Below are positions 53,802 through 62,762 of a DNA stretch of 64,000 bases, piece by piece. Under the pieces are notes generated by a model. That model was not told the origin of the DNA. It saw nothing but the letters and a program-made list of their open reading frames with translations, and searched no databases. The translations under genes were made by a program, and so were the position numbers. This stretch comes from Candidatus Melainabacteria bacterium (GTDB lineage: Bacteria > Cyanobacteriota > Vampirovibrionia > Obscuribacterales > Obscuribacteraceae). The DNA lies in assembly GCA_003153555.1 (NCBI GenBank), contig PLZS01000060.1:146899-210898 (forward strand). Direction: 5' to 3'. The number at the start of each line of letters is the position of its first letter. Positions within the stretch are counted from its first letter, which is position 1.

Positions 53802-54302
53802 ATGAAAGTTTATTTGGTTAGACACGGAATAGCGCAAGAACGTCTCGGCGGTGCTATCTTGAACGACTCCCAACGCCCGTTGACGGACGAGGGAAAGACT
53901 GAGATGAAGCAAGTCGCGCATGCCTTGAAAAGGCTTAATGTCAAGCCCGATCTTGTTGTGGCAAGCCCGCTTGTCCGCGCAAAACAAACTGCGGAGATTA
54001 TTAGGGAAGTGCTTGGACCGAGTGATGAACTTAAAATTACGGATTCACTAGCACCAGGCGGAAGTGCCAGCGGAGTTTACAAGTTCCTACGCCAATTTCA
54101 GCAAATCGAAGAAGTTTTCCTCGTCGGTCACGAACCTGACATCGGTCAGCTCGCAGCCAATTTGCTTTGGGCTGGCTCGGAGTTGAACATCCCGTTTAAG
54201 AAGGGAGCTGTTTGCCGGGTTGATGTTTTCGACCTGCCACCCACAAGTCAGGGCGTGCTCAAATGGTTTATAACTCCTAAGATTGCCAATTTAATTAAGT
54301 GA
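53802..54302 (+). CDS. sixA: Phosphohistidine phosphatase SixA
   Basis: The 166-residue histidine phosphatase has YLVRHGIAQE (catalytic RHG), VASPLVRAKQTAEII, and the second His in FLVGHEPDIGQLAANLL. SixA removes phosphate from phosphohistidine in relay or PTS proteins. Size is normal. Stop is followed by paired palindromes at 54361. Confidence 0.9.
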   Translation: MKVYLVRHGIAQERLGGAILNDSQRPLTDEGKTEMKQVAHALKRLNVKPDLVVASPLVRAKQTAEIIREVLGPSDELKITDSLAPGGSASGVYKFLRQFQQIEEVFLVGHEPDIGQLAANLLWAGSELNIPFKKGAVCRVDVFDLPPTSQGVLKWFITPKIANLIK

Positions 54303-54360
54303 ATGCGGCGCTTGAGCCTGCTGAAGCTCACAGGCTTTATCGGATATTGACCTCGAAATC

Positions 54361-54411
54361 TAAAGCGATATCGGTTTAAGTTCACGCCGAATCTAAACCG
54401 ATATCGGTTTA
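54361..54411. repeat. Paired 18-bp palindromes, 33 bp apart (second locus)
   Basis: TAAAGCGATATCGGTTTA (54361-54378, one base off) and TAAACCGATATCGGTTTA (54394-54411) are separated by 15 bp, centres 33 bp apart, as at 13379. The spacers end alike (CGCCGAATC and TGCGGAATC). The site lies between convergent genes sixA and the DUF3465 gene. Confidence 0.95.
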
Positions 54412-54463
54412 AATTCAGATCCCTCTTTCCCCGAACCGTTGAGATGCCGCAGGCGCCAGCTCT

Positions 54464-54952
54464 TTATTGGTATTGCTGTCCGTTAAACTGAATCCAACCA
54501 CTCTCATGGTGGCGACTAGTGCTGTGATGTGTGTAATGGACTAATCCACCCATTTTGTTCCAGACATATTCACCGTGAATCGTGACCACGTCGCCCTCTT
54601 GAATTGGCACATGCGGCGCGAGCTTGGTGTTGTGTGCCACCAACACCGTAGTGCCGTTTGAAATGGTGAGCAAAAACTTTTGATGCGGATTGCCTCGCGT
54701 GTCTTCTGGTAAAAGTCGCTTTACAGGTGCGGAGAGAGTCACCTCTATTTTTGAGCGGTGCCCAGCTTGAGCTTCAATGATCTGAGCGTCACCGACCGCT
54801 TCGGTCGGCGTCTGAACAACCTGAGGTTCTTGTATGCGCTCCCTAGCACTGTTACAGCCAGATGTCGCTACTAGAAAACTGGCTAGCATGCAGAGAAGAA
54901 GCAAATGTGCTTTCCGCGAAAGCGCGTTTGGTGGCGACAATTTTATTCTCAT
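54464..54952 (-). CDS. DUF3465 family lipoprotein
   Basis: The 162-residue protein has a signal peptide ending in a lipobox-like ATSGC (Cys33). The mature part has the DUF3465 pattern: LPEDTRGNPHQKFLLTISNGTTVLVAHN, GDVVTIHGEYVWNKMGGLVHYTHHSTSRHHESGWIQF with the conserved His cluster. Function of the family is unknown. A 14-bp palindrome lies 38 bp upstream. Confidence 0.85.
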   Translation of the reverse strand: MRIKLSPPNALSRKAHLLLLCMLASFLVATSGCNSARERIQEPQVVQTPTEAVGDAQIIEAQAGHRSKIEVTLSAPVKRLLPEDTRGNPHQKFLLTISNGTTVLVAHNTKLAPHVPIQEGDVVTIHGEYVWNKMGGLVHYTHHSTSRHHESGWIQFNGQQYQ

Positions 54953-54989
54953 CAGGCAAACTCTTTATGTTTGGAGACCAGCGCAGGAA

Positions 54990-55003
54990 CTTCTAGCTAG
55001 AAG
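54990..55003 (-). promoter_or_regulatory. 14-bp perfect palindrome upstream of DUF3465 gene
   Basis: CTTCTAGCTAGAAG is a perfect palindrome 38 bp from the DUF3465 start, a plausible operator position. The factor is unknown. Confidence 0.35.
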
Positions 55004-55154
55004 ATACCTTTGATAACGCTACTTGAATAAGCATTGGATAGCAAATAACAATCGGGTTGCTAGCACGATGTACGAAGGCACTCTGGCATTACCGTGGTAT
55101 ATAGTGAACGAGAGTCGGGTTTCGAGGCCACTAACCGGGAGAAAGTTCGAGTAG

Positions 55155-56243
55155 ATGTTATCTTCGATCTACCTAACAGGAGACAATCTGGAGGGGCAAG
55201 ATGTCCTGAGTCAGGCTTCTTTGCCTGATTGGCGCACAGTGGCCCTTTCCAAATTTCAACGTCACGGCTTGAAGGTGGTTAATCCGCTTGAGCTCGCTTG
55301 GTCTGTAGGCGAGCGCATGAATCCGATGGAGATGCCGGATATTGTAGATCCCCGCGTACGCCGTGCCCTAGATTTAATCGACCAGTGTGACGCCCTGCTT
55401 GCCAATTTAACCAAATCAAGTTACAGCACGGCGATGGAAATGTTTTACGCTTATCGACGGGGCAAAATGGTCACCGTAATCGGGCAAACGCCATTTCATC
55501 CATGGGTGTTATCACATTCACAGGCTCGTTTCGGTGATGTTGATACCGCCGTGAATTATTTAATTGATGAGCATCCGAAAAGTCCGCCAATCAATTGGAC
55601 ATTACAAAACGAAGCGTTCTTGTCGGAAAGGTATGAACAGCTTCCGCCACCGGGAGAGCCTGACTACAAGTTTCTGGGTGGCGAGAATCCGGTCCTCGTG
55701 ATGGCGCCGCATGCTACTGCTTATTGGCGTGAAGGTGAGTTTCAGGAAGGTGATTCGTATACAGGCAGCATGGCCGCGGTGCTCAATCGGATGAGCGGTT
55801 GCCACAGTCTTTTAACAAATTATTGCTGCGTCGCAGATCCTTGCTACTATCTCGAAACTCCTTTGCGTCGCGCCTTTGCAGACATCGTAAAGGCTGGACA
55901 GATAGGTCTGGTCGTCCTTTTGCTTGGGGCATCATGGCACGAAGCTCCTGGTTTGCAGGTTTCTGCTTACGGTCCAGCACAAGATGTTTGCGACGATTAT
56001 GCAAATCGTCTCAAGGTTAAACTGTCGGCGATCGAGCCGGTGTTCACAGAGGCGCAAGACTCGCAATATCTTCCGCTAGTACGATTTGCGGCAGAAGAAC
56101 TGTGTGTGCCGACCATGGTTGTGCGAATGCACAAGCGTTATCGCATGCCGAGATTGCAGGCTGAACTTTTCTCTCAAGTTGTCGGCGCATTAAATGAATT
56201 CCTCAGCGAAACAGGCTTGGAACTGGCGAGGAGCCGAAGCTAA
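55155..56243 (+). CDS. Fusion of deoxyribosyltransferase-like and N-formylglutamate amidohydrolase-like domains
   Basis: Residues ~1-140 follow the nucleoside 2-deoxyribosyltransferase fold: SSIYLTGDNLEG, VVNPLELAWS, IDQCDALLANLTKSSYSTAMEMFYAYRRGKMVTVIG with the likely catalytic Glu in STAMEM. Residues ~175-360 resemble N-formylglutamate amidohydrolase: NPVLVMAPHATAYWREGEFQEGDSYTG, and later FAAEELCVPTMVVRMHKRYRM. The pairing is unusual. It might act on modified nucleosides, or have diverged to something else. cutA starts right after its stop. Confidence 0.75.
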   Translation: MLSSIYLTGDNLEGQDVLSQASLPDWRTVALSKFQRHGLKVVNPLELAWSVGERMNPMEMPDIVDPRVRRALDLIDQCDALLANLTKSSYSTAMEMFYAYRRGKMVTVIGQTPFHPWVLSHSQARFGDVDTAVNYLIDEHPKSPPINWTLQNEAFLSERYEQLPPPGEPDYKFLGGENPVLVMAPHATAYWREGEFQEGDSYTGSMAAVLNRMSGCHSLLTNYCCVADPCYYLETPLRRAFADIVKAGQIGLVVLLLGASWHEAPGLQVSAYGPAQDVCDDYANRLKVKLSAIEPVFTEAQDSQYLPLVRFAAEELCVPTMVVRMHKRYRMPRLQAELFSQVVGALNEFLSETGLELARSRS

Positions 56244-56570
56244 ATGGCTGGAGAAATCATTGTTCTCGTCACTTGCCAGCCAGTTGATGCGAACAAGCTT
56301 GCCTCCGATTTAGTCTCTGAAAAGCTCGCTGCCTGCGTCAGCGTGCTGCAAAATGTTGTCTCAACTTATCGCTGGGAAGACAAAGTTAGCAGCGATACGG
56401 AAAGCATGCTGATTATCAAATCTCACAGCGATCTCTTTTCGCGCCTGTCCACACGCATCAAGGAGCTGCACACATACGACGTTCCAGAGATTGTCAGCCT
56501 TCCGATCGAAGCTGGCTACCCGCCCTATCTTAATTGGCTCAATGCTCAGCTAGATGGAGCATCTCATTGA
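56244..56570 (+). CDS. cutA: CutA family protein (divalent cation tolerance)
   Basis: The 108-residue protein is a PII-like trimeric fold: IIVLVTCQPVDANKLASDLV, LAACVSVLQNVVSTYRWEDKV and IKELHTYDVPEIVSLPIEAGYPPYLNWL. CutA was linked to copper tolerance; its true role is unclear. ATG follows the stop of the preceding gene directly, so the two are coupled. Confidence 0.93.
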   Translation: MAGEIIVLVTCQPVDANKLASDLVSEKLAACVSVLQNVVSTYRWEDKVSSDTESMLIIKSHSDLFSRLSTRIKELHTYDVPEIVSLPIEAGYPPYLNWLNAQLDGASH

Positions 56571-56585
56571 TCCGCCGTCTCGTTT

Positions 56586-58439
56586 ATGACAGAAAGGAAC
56601 TGTAGTTTGGCTGAAGATACCATCGTTCAAGTTTTTTGGAATTGGGTTGCCTCAACGCCCGATAAACGGGCAATTATGCACAAAATCGATGGCGCTTATC
56701 GCCCTGTCATCTGGCGAGAGCACGGCAGGATAGTTGAGCTTGTAGCAGGCGGTTTGACCAAACTGATGCAACCCGGTGAGCACATTGCCATCATGTCGCA
56801 GAGCCGTCCTGCCTGGACATGGGCAGATGTCGCGGTGTTGAGTTGTGGTGGCGCGACAATACCGATTTATCCAACGTTGGCATCGCCTGAGGTGCAGTAT
56901 TTAGTCAAACATAGTGATGCGGTTGGAATGTTTGTTGAGAACGAGCGGCAGGCACGCAAAATTTTGGACGCAAAAGATCTAGCGCCGAAACTTAGATTCA
57001 TCGTTGTTATCGATGGACCAATCACCGCTCCTGAATCCCGCGTTCGCTGCCTGACTTGGGACGACCTCCTCAAAGATGGCGAGGTGAATCTGCTTGCCGA
57101 TCCGAATCAACTGTCGGAGCGAATTAAAGGTGTGACACCAGATTTGATGGCATCGATTGTTTACACTTCGGGAACTACAGGTGTGCCGAAAGGCGTGATC
57201 TTGTCCCACAAAAACATTCACTCGGTATGCGCCGCAATGAGTGAATTGTTTGTGTTTGAGCCAGATGATCTTTCGCTTTCATTTCTGCCTTTGTCGCATG
57301 TGTATGAAAGAGTGGGCGGCCAGTTCCTGGCTATTTATCAGGGATTGACAATGGCTTACGCTGAGTCGATGGAAAACGTTCCGAAAAATCTAATTGAAGT
57401 CAAACCGACGATTCTACATGGTGTGCCTAGATTTTACGAAAAAGCTTATCAGCGAATTCAACATGAAATTCGTAACATGCCTACGGCAACACAGTACTTA
57501 ATTCGCTGGGCGTTAGCACTTGGGAAACGGGCTGAAAAGTACCAGCAGAAGGCTCCGAACGATGATCTGGTCAAGCAGATTTACCGTCAAGAATTGCGAG
57601 TTGCTGACCGGTTGGTATTTTCGAAAATCCGTAAAAGATTCGGTGGTCGCCTGCGTATCATGGTATCAGGGGCGGCACCACTTTCTGACGACGTGCAATC
57701 GTTTTTCAACACGATTGGTTTGCAAATCGTTGAGGGGTATGGATTAACCGAAACTTCCGCGCCGATCTCGTGCAATACGCCTGAAAATAAAAAGACTGGC
57801 ACTGTTGGTAAACTTCTGCCTGGTGTGGAAGTTAAGATCGCGGCGGATGGTGAAATTTTGGCTCGTGGTGCCAGTATCTTCTCTGGCTATTACAAAAATG
57901 AAGATGCTACTTGCGAAGCCCTCCACGACGGTTGGTTCAGTACCGGTGATATAGGCGAATTTGATTCTGATGGTTACTTGCGGATCACGGATCGCAAGAA
58001 AGATATCATCATCACATCTGGTGGCAAACATGTGGCTCCGCAGTTCATCGAAAACTTGTTTAAAGGCGAGGGGTTGATTAGCAACATCCTCGTGTATGGC
58101 GATCGGAGAAAATACATCACCGCTTTAATCACTTTGAACAAAGACGGGCTGGAGAGTTTCGCCAAAGCCAATCAAATCGCTTCAAGCGATTTAGGCGAAC
58201 TCAGTCAGCATCCCAAGGTGCGGCGGGAAGTCGAGCGGCTGGTCGCTGCGAAGAACGACGAACTGGCACAATTTGAGAGAATCAAGAAATTCGTCATTCT
58301 GGACCACGACTTTACCGCAGAGTCCGACGATCTGACTCCGACTTTCAAGCTCAAACGCAAGAAAATCACCGAAAAGTACCAGAAGATGCTGAACGAACTC
58401 TACGACGTAAGTGATCTTGAAGTGGCGGCAAACGACTAA
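56586..58439 (+). CDS. Long-chain acyl-CoA synthetase (AMP-binding)
   Basis: This 617-residue enzyme activates fatty acids with ATP and CoA. Motifs: YTSGTTGVPKGVILSH (P-loop), EGYGLTETSAP, WFSTGDIGEFDSDGYLRI and RKKDIIITSGGKHVAPQFIE. The first residues differ between possible starts: ATG 56586 has no ribosome site, while TTG 56607 has AAAGGA 8 nt before it and would drop seven residues. I keep ATG. It lies 15 bp after cutA. Confidence 0.93.
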   Translation: MTERNCSLAEDTIVQVFWNWVASTPDKRAIMHKIDGAYRPVIWREHGRIVELVAGGLTKLMQPGEHIAIMSQSRPAWTWADVAVLSCGGATIPIYPTLASPEVQYLVKHSDAVGMFVENERQARKILDAKDLAPKLRFIVVIDGPITAPESRVRCLTWDDLLKDGEVNLLADPNQLSERIKGVTPDLMASIVYTSGTTGVPKGVILSHKNIHSVCAAMSELFVFEPDDLSLSFLPLSHVYERVGGQFLAIYQGLTMAYAESMENVPKNLIEVKPTILHGVPRFYEKAYQRIQHEIRNMPTATQYLIRWALALGKRAEKYQQKAPNDDLVKQIYRQELRVADRLVFSKIRKRFGGRLRIMVSGAAPLSDDVQSFFNTIGLQIVEGYGLTETSAPISCNTPENKKTGTVGKLLPGVEVKIAADGEILARGASIFSGYYKNEDATCEALHDGWFSTGDIGEFDSDGYLRITDRKKDIIITSGGKHVAPQFIENLFKGEGLISNILVYGDRRKYITALITLNKDGLESFAKANQIASSDLGELSQHPKVRREVERLVAAKNDELAQFERIKKFVILDHDFTAESDDLTPTFKLKRKKITEKYQKMLNELYDVSDLEVAAND

Positions 58440-58484
58440 TTTCGGTGAAAATGAGGAAAAGCCTCGTTCTGACTTAAAAAATGC

Positions 58485-58512
58485 TTTACTTTCCCTTGGC
58501 AACGTATACAAT
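58485..58512 (+). promoter_or_regulatory. Probable promoter of the DUF6159-like gene
   Basis: TTTACT (58485-58490) and TACAAT (58507-58512) are 16 bp apart, with 4/6 and 5/6 matches to the sigma-70 consensus. The gene starts at 58630. Confidence 0.4.
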
Positions 58513-58629
58513 AATGCCACGGGTTTTTCCAACCCATTTCAGCTCAGTCCTCCATTTTACTAAACTAGGTCCAAAATCCGCAGTCCAAGGCTTTTCCGGT
58601 TTTGCACCTGCCAAGAGGGTTAAACAGCT

Positions 58630-59652
58630 ATGTTTGAATCGTTTGGACGAGGGTTCAGGATGATCTACGCCAGCATCAAGATGGGCTGGCAAGATAAACG
58701 CCTGTTACTTCCTTCCGTTCTCACCGTTTTTACCAACTTCTTTTTCGCCATCGTTCTGATGATCGAAGCGAAGCAGAAGCTGGGCGGAGCCGGAGCCGGC
58801 GTTGCTACTCAACTCGCTGCCGCACCGCATGAGCTCATGAATCACGCCAAACACGGCGACATGCTCGCCATGACAGGCTTGAACGGAACGATGGACCAGA
58901 GCGGCTTTAACGCCATGAGCAGCCTGGGCGGCGTCATGGGCTCCGAAACGGCTTTCTTGGTCACATGTATCGTCTCGATCTGGTGGTTAACCAACAGATT
59001 CTTGGAAGGGGTTACTACAGCTCTGGTATACAGTCATCTAACCGAAGGACCAGGTTCAGGCAGATTTTCTACCGCATGCCAGGCAGTGCTGACAAGTCTT
59101 CCTGCCATCGTCATGCTCGGCGCAGTTACTCTTGTCGCTAAGAAGTTAGCCGGATGGATGCGCGATAAAAGAGGTTCGGGAATTTTCGGCTTCGGAATGA
59201 ATTTCCTGGCTGGCATTGTGGAAGTATTTTGGACGCTCGCTGGGCATTTGATTTTGCCTTCCATAGTAATAGAAGGGACTTCTTTCTGGGGAGCCTTAAA
59301 ACGCGCTGACAAAATCGCTCAAGGCAACTTGCTCACTATCGGTGTAGGCGAAGTTGGTGTTGATTTGATTTGTCGAGCAGTCTCTGGTTTGGTTTATCTG
59401 GTAGGTATGGCCGGCTTCGGCGGTGCCTGGTATATGAACACACAGGGTATGGCTGCAATCAGCGGACCTGTGATTATCGTTGCTGGACTCGCTTGGGCTT
59501 CGTTAGTCGTTTTAGTCACTGCAATGTCTCTCTATATTCGTGCTTCGTTCTACACATGCTTATATGTATGGGCAATCGAAGCAGAATCTGTGGAAGAAAC
59601 AGAACGGGTTCACGTCAGTGCACCGGCTCCTCTAGCTGCAGCACTAGCCTAA
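58630..59652 (+). CDS. DUF6159-like integral membrane protein
   Basis: The 340-residue protein opens with FESFGRGFRMIYASIKMGWQDKRLLLPSVLTVF, a pattern known from the DUF6159 family. About six membrane segments follow (near residues 28-48, 100-120, 145-175, 195-220, 245-275 and 285-310), with a loop ~50-95. Function is unknown. GAGGG precedes ATG 58630. The C-terminus ends in Ala/Pro. Confidence 0.75.
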   Translation: MFESFGRGFRMIYASIKMGWQDKRLLLPSVLTVFTNFFFAIVLMIEAKQKLGGAGAGVATQLAAAPHELMNHAKHGDMLAMTGLNGTMDQSGFNAMSSLGGVMGSETAFLVTCIVSIWWLTNRFLEGVTTALVYSHLTEGPGSGRFSTACQAVLTSLPAIVMLGAVTLVAKKLAGWMRDKRGSGIFGFGMNFLAGIVEVFWTLAGHLILPSIVIEGTSFWGALKRADKIAQGNLLTIGVGEVGVDLICRAVSGLVYLVGMAGFGGAWYMNTQGMAAISGPVIIVAGLAWASLVVLVTAMSLYIRASFYTCLYVWAIEAESVEETERVHVSAPAPLAAALA

Positions 59653-59660
59653 CCTGAGCG

Positions 59661-60773
59661 CTATTTGGATTGCTGATCCAACACAGCTTTTTCTGCGAAC
59701 GAATTATCGATTAATTTTGTATCGTCGGGCATCTTCTGAAGATCGCCGATCTCGATTCGAATTTGCAGTAACTTTTGCCAGGCTGTTTTATCCACAACTA
59801 AGTGCTCAGGAAAAACCTTAGCCTTCATCGCCCTAGTCAGCGCTTGCTTGAGTATTGGACGCGGAATATTTGGGAAACGCTTGGCGGCGATGTCTGTGGT
59901 TCCTTCGAGGTTTGTATGCACGTATTGCAAAGCCTTTTCATATGCATTAACAAACTTTTGCACCATTTTTGGTTTCTCTTTTACTGTCTTTTCGGAGGCT
60001 GTGATACCGGTAAAGGCAATCGGTCCCCAAACATCCGGATACGAAAAAACAATGTCAGCGCCTTCCTTCTCCATTAAAGAAACGTTGGGCTCAAGCATTT
60101 GGGCGATGTCAGCTTGTCCGTTTTTCAGAGCAGCGGCTTCGGTTCCGTAGACCGTCTGCAGTATTTTAGTGTCCTTGCCCAGGATCAGATGTGCCCGCTG
60201 ATCGAGTTGCTTTTGGATTACGTATGAGGTGTTTGGTTCAGGAAAGGTTGCCACAGTTAGATTGCGAAATCCTTCTGGATCCGAGAACGGTTTGATGGTT
60301 TTCTTTAAGGACACTCCCCACAGGGCAGCACGATCGACGACCATTCCGAGGATTTTTCCATTCCAACCTTTTTCACTCGAAATCGCTACAAAGGCTGGAT
60401 CCCCTTGGGCGAAGTCTGCTTTGCCGCTCGTTAAAGCGGCGAATGCTTGAGCGTCACCGCCGCCAGTTTGAATATCCACATCGAGACCCTGTTCCTTGAA
60501 AAAACCTCCATCCTTGGCGACATAAAGGCAGATGTAGAGAAGGTTTTCAAACGCCTGATTGATCACAACCTTTTCCGCTGCAGTTTGATTTGTCGGATTT
60601 TTATCGGTTGTCTGCGGTGCTTGATGCCGTTCAGATGAACAACCCGTAAGTCCGATTAGCATAGCGATGACAAGCAATCCAGAGGACAGATGGGGCGATC
60701 GAATAGATGTGGATTTGATGCGTGGCGCTAGAAGCGATCTGAAAATGCTTTGCTGATACGTCGAAAGAAACAT
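59661..60773 (-). CDS. ABC transporter substrate-binding lipoprotein (NMT1/SsuA type)
   Basis: The 370-residue protein has a signal sequence with lipobox IGLTGC (Cys45), after a longer polar start. It resembles the NMT1/THI5-like and nitrate/sulfonate/taurine binding proteins: FENLLYICLYVAKDGGFFKEQGLDVDIQTGGGDAQAFAALTSGKADFAQGDPAFVAI. The ligand could be a sulfonate, thiamine precursor or related compound. GGGGG precedes ATG 60773. It is third in the operon after ATPase and permease. Confidence 0.9.
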   Translation of the reverse strand: MFLSTYQQSIFRSLLAPRIKSTSIRSPHLSSGLLVIAMLIGLTGCSSERHQAPQTTDKNPTNQTAAEKVVINQAFENLLYICLYVAKDGGFFKEQGLDVDIQTGGGDAQAFAALTSGKADFAQGDPAFVAISSEKGWNGKILGMVVDRAALWGVSLKKTIKPFSDPEGFRNLTVATFPEPNTSYVIQKQLDQRAHLILGKDTKILQTVYGTEAAALKNGQADIAQMLEPNVSLMEKEGADIVFSYPDVWGPIAFTGITASEKTVKEKPKMVQKFVNAYEKALQYVHTNLEGTTDIAAKRFPNIPRPILKQALTRAMKAKVFPEHLVVDKTAWQKLLQIRIEIGDLQKMPDDTKLIDNSFAEKAVLDQQSK

Positions 60774-60782
60774 ATTTCCCCC

Positions 60783-61547
60783 TTAGAAATATTTGGCTAC
60801 TACATGCAAAAGAGGCTTCTCGATCTGCGCTATGAAAGTGTTTAAGACTAGCGCGATCAAAATCAACATCGTAATTCCGCAGAGAACAAGCGAAATGTCA
60901 AATAGACCACTTGCAACCAGAATCAGGTGTCCAAGTCCTTCGTTGGAGGAAATGAACTCTCCGATGATCGCTCCTAGAAGTGCAAACCCGACGTTCAACT
61001 TGAAAGCGGAAATCACCCAGACGAGGGCTGAGGGCGCGATTAGCTTTCTAAAAGTCTGATGTTTAGTCGCTCCGAGCGCTTGCATTAATCGCAAGTATTG
61101 AGACTGCACTTCATTGGCTCCAGTGTATGACTGCGATAACGCGATGAAGACAGTGGAGAATGAGGCAATCATTATTTTGGAAAGAATACCAGTGCCAAAC
61201 CAAATAATTACTAGTGGCGCCAGGGCGAAAATAGGCGCTGAACCGAGCGCAATCACGTAAGGGCGAGCAATCAGAAAAGCCGTTCTGGAATACCAGAGCG
61301 CTAGTCCTGCCGCTGTTCCAACGATGTTACCAATTAGAAAGCCGCTGACCGCTTCAAGCAGCGTCACTGAGGTGTCGGTGATCAGTCGCCCATTCGAAAT
61401 GTTTATCCACATGTATGATGCGACTTTGGTTGGAGAGCCGAAAAAGAAAATCAGCTTTTCGTTCGACCTGACTGCTGTTTCCCAGAAGATAAGAAACACT
61501 ACAAGTGGTATCAATTGGAGCAGTCGTAAGCGCAAAGTTTCAGACAT
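60783..61547 (-). CDS. ABC transporter permease (sulfonate/nitrate/taurine type)
   Basis: The 254-residue permease has six helices and the EAA loop LMQALGATKHQTFRKLIAPSALVW. It is the membrane part of the importer. ATG 61547 overlaps the end of the ATPase gene (TGA at 61542-61540); GTG 61553 is the longer alternative. It precedes the binding protein by 9 bp. Confidence 0.92.
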   Translation of the reverse strand: MSETLRLRLLQLIPLVVFLIFWETAVRSNEKLIFFFGSPTKVASYMWINISNGRLITDTSVTLLEAVSGFLIGNIVGTAAGLALWYSRTAFLIARPYVIALGSAPIFALAPLVIIWFGTGILSKIMIASFSTVFIALSQSYTGANEVQSQYLRLMQALGATKHQTFRKLIAPSALVWVISAFKLNVGFALLGAIIGEFISSNEGLGHLILVASGLFDISLVLCGITMLILIALVLNTFIAQIEKPLLHVVAKYF

Positions 61548-62316
61548 CAGCACTACCGTCTTTCGACGTCACATTTTCGAGAAGTTTCAGTTCGTCCCAA
61601 ATCTGAACGAAGTATTCGCGAAAACGTTCTGACCTGCGAGCTTCGACCGGATCATGACCTTCCATATCCAAATTGACTTTAATGTCTCTTCTCAGCGAAG
61701 TTGGCTTTCCCGCCGCCAAAACAATGACTCGATCAGACAAGGCGATGGCATCTTCGATGTCGTGGGTAACGAGTAAAACGGTGGCGGAATGCTGTTTCTG
61801 GTACTGTAAAACGCACTGTTGGGAGCGCAATTTTGTGTCGAAATCGAGACTCGAGAACGGCTCATCAAGCAGCATGATCTGTGGTTGCGTTAGCAGCGTG
61901 CGCACGATTGCAACACGTTGCTTCATGCCGCCGGAAGCTGCGTTTGGATAGATACTTTCACTTCCTGCAAGGCCAAACGAAACGAAATAGTCGCTGCATT
62001 GATCACGGTAGCTATTGCGCCGTTTAATTTCGGCGCCTAGAAATGCATTCTCCTCCAAAGTGCGCCACGACAGTAGCAGCGGGTCTTGCATCATGTAGCC
62101 AATTGGATTCTGTGAAATCTCTACTGTCCCAGCATCCGGTGCTTCCAACCCAGCGAGAAGGTTCAGCAATGTGGACTTGCCGCAGCCAGATGGTCCAACG
62201 ATTGAAGTAAACGTACCTGGCACGCAGACGAATGAAAGTTCAGAGAATATCGACTCAATTGCCCGTTTGCCGGCAAAGGATTTACTGATTGCAGAAACAG
62301 TTATGGCTTCCGACAT
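61540..62316 (-). CDS. ABC transporter ATP-binding protein (SsuB/TauB type)
   Basis: The 258-residue ATPase has Walker A GPSGCGKST, signature ASGGMKQRVAIVRT, Walker B IMLLDEPFSSLD and the switch His in VTHDIEDAIAL. It powers the importer with the permease and lipoprotein that follow. ATG 62316 is preferred over GTG 62322. About 140 bp upstream lies one copy of the CGATATCG palindrome. Confidence 0.92.
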   Translation of the reverse strand: MSEAITVSAISKSFAGKRAIESIFSELSFVCVPGTFTSIVGPSGCGKSTLLNLLAGLEAPDAGTVEISQNPIGYMMQDPLLLSWRTLEENAFLGAEIKRRNSYRDQCSDYFVSFGLAGSESIYPNAASGGMKQRVAIVRTLLTQPQIMLLDEPFSSLDFDTKLRSQQCVLQYQKQHSATVLLVTHDIEDAIALSDRVIVLAAGKPTSLRRDIKVNLDMEGHDPVEARRSERFREYFVQIWDELKLLENVTSKDGSADV

Positions 62317-62455
62317 CGTCACCGGTTTGGGAATTGCTCAGTCGCTTGATTGCAATAGAGTGTAGCAACCTCCCAAGGTGGTGGGATTAGTAAAGAACCG
62401 CAAGAGTCCATCCCTGTACGGCGTTTGAGACACTAATTAAATGCCGTTTCGAATT

Positions 62456-62473
62456 TGAACCGATATCGGTTTA
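62456..62473. repeat. Single copy of the 18-bp palindrome
   Basis: TGAACCGATATCGGTTTA differs by one base from the copies at 13380 and 54394. No second copy occurs 33 bp to either side. It lies between the importer operon promoter and the minisatellite. Confidence 0.9.
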
Positions 62474-62496
62474 GATTTCATATGATCCTCTTTTCT

Positions 62497-62750
62497 AGGA
62501 TCCGGAGCTAGCAGGATCCGGAGCTAGCAGGAGGATCCGGAGCTAGCAGGATCTGGAGCTAGTAGGATCCGGAGCTAACAGGATCCTGAGCTAGCAGGAT
62601 TCGGAGCTAGCAGATCCCTGAGCTAACAGGATCCGGAGCTAGCAGGATCTGGAGCTAGCAGGAGCCGGAGCTAACAGGAGCCTGAGCTAGCAGGATCCTG
62701 AGCTAGCAGGATCCGAAGCTAGCAGGATGCTAACAGGATCCGGAGCTAAC
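62497..62750. repeat. Minisatellite of sixteen ~16-bp units
   Basis: The unit is AGGATCCGGAGCTAGC. Fourteen units are exactly 16 bp, one is 19 (AGG inserted) and one is 11 (5 bp lost); most vary at only a few positions (GATCC/GATCT, GG/TG, TAGC/TAAC). It begins 12 bp after the stop of the secreted protein gene at 62763, in that gene's 3' region. 16 is not a multiple of 3, so it is not a peptide repeat. The palindromes GGATCC and GCTAGC alternate along it. Confidence 0.95.
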
Positions 62751-62762
62751 AAGTTGTTGCCT

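Noticed and set aside
62497..62750. CRISPR array
   Set aside because: Units are contiguous 16-mers with no spacers and no cas genes.
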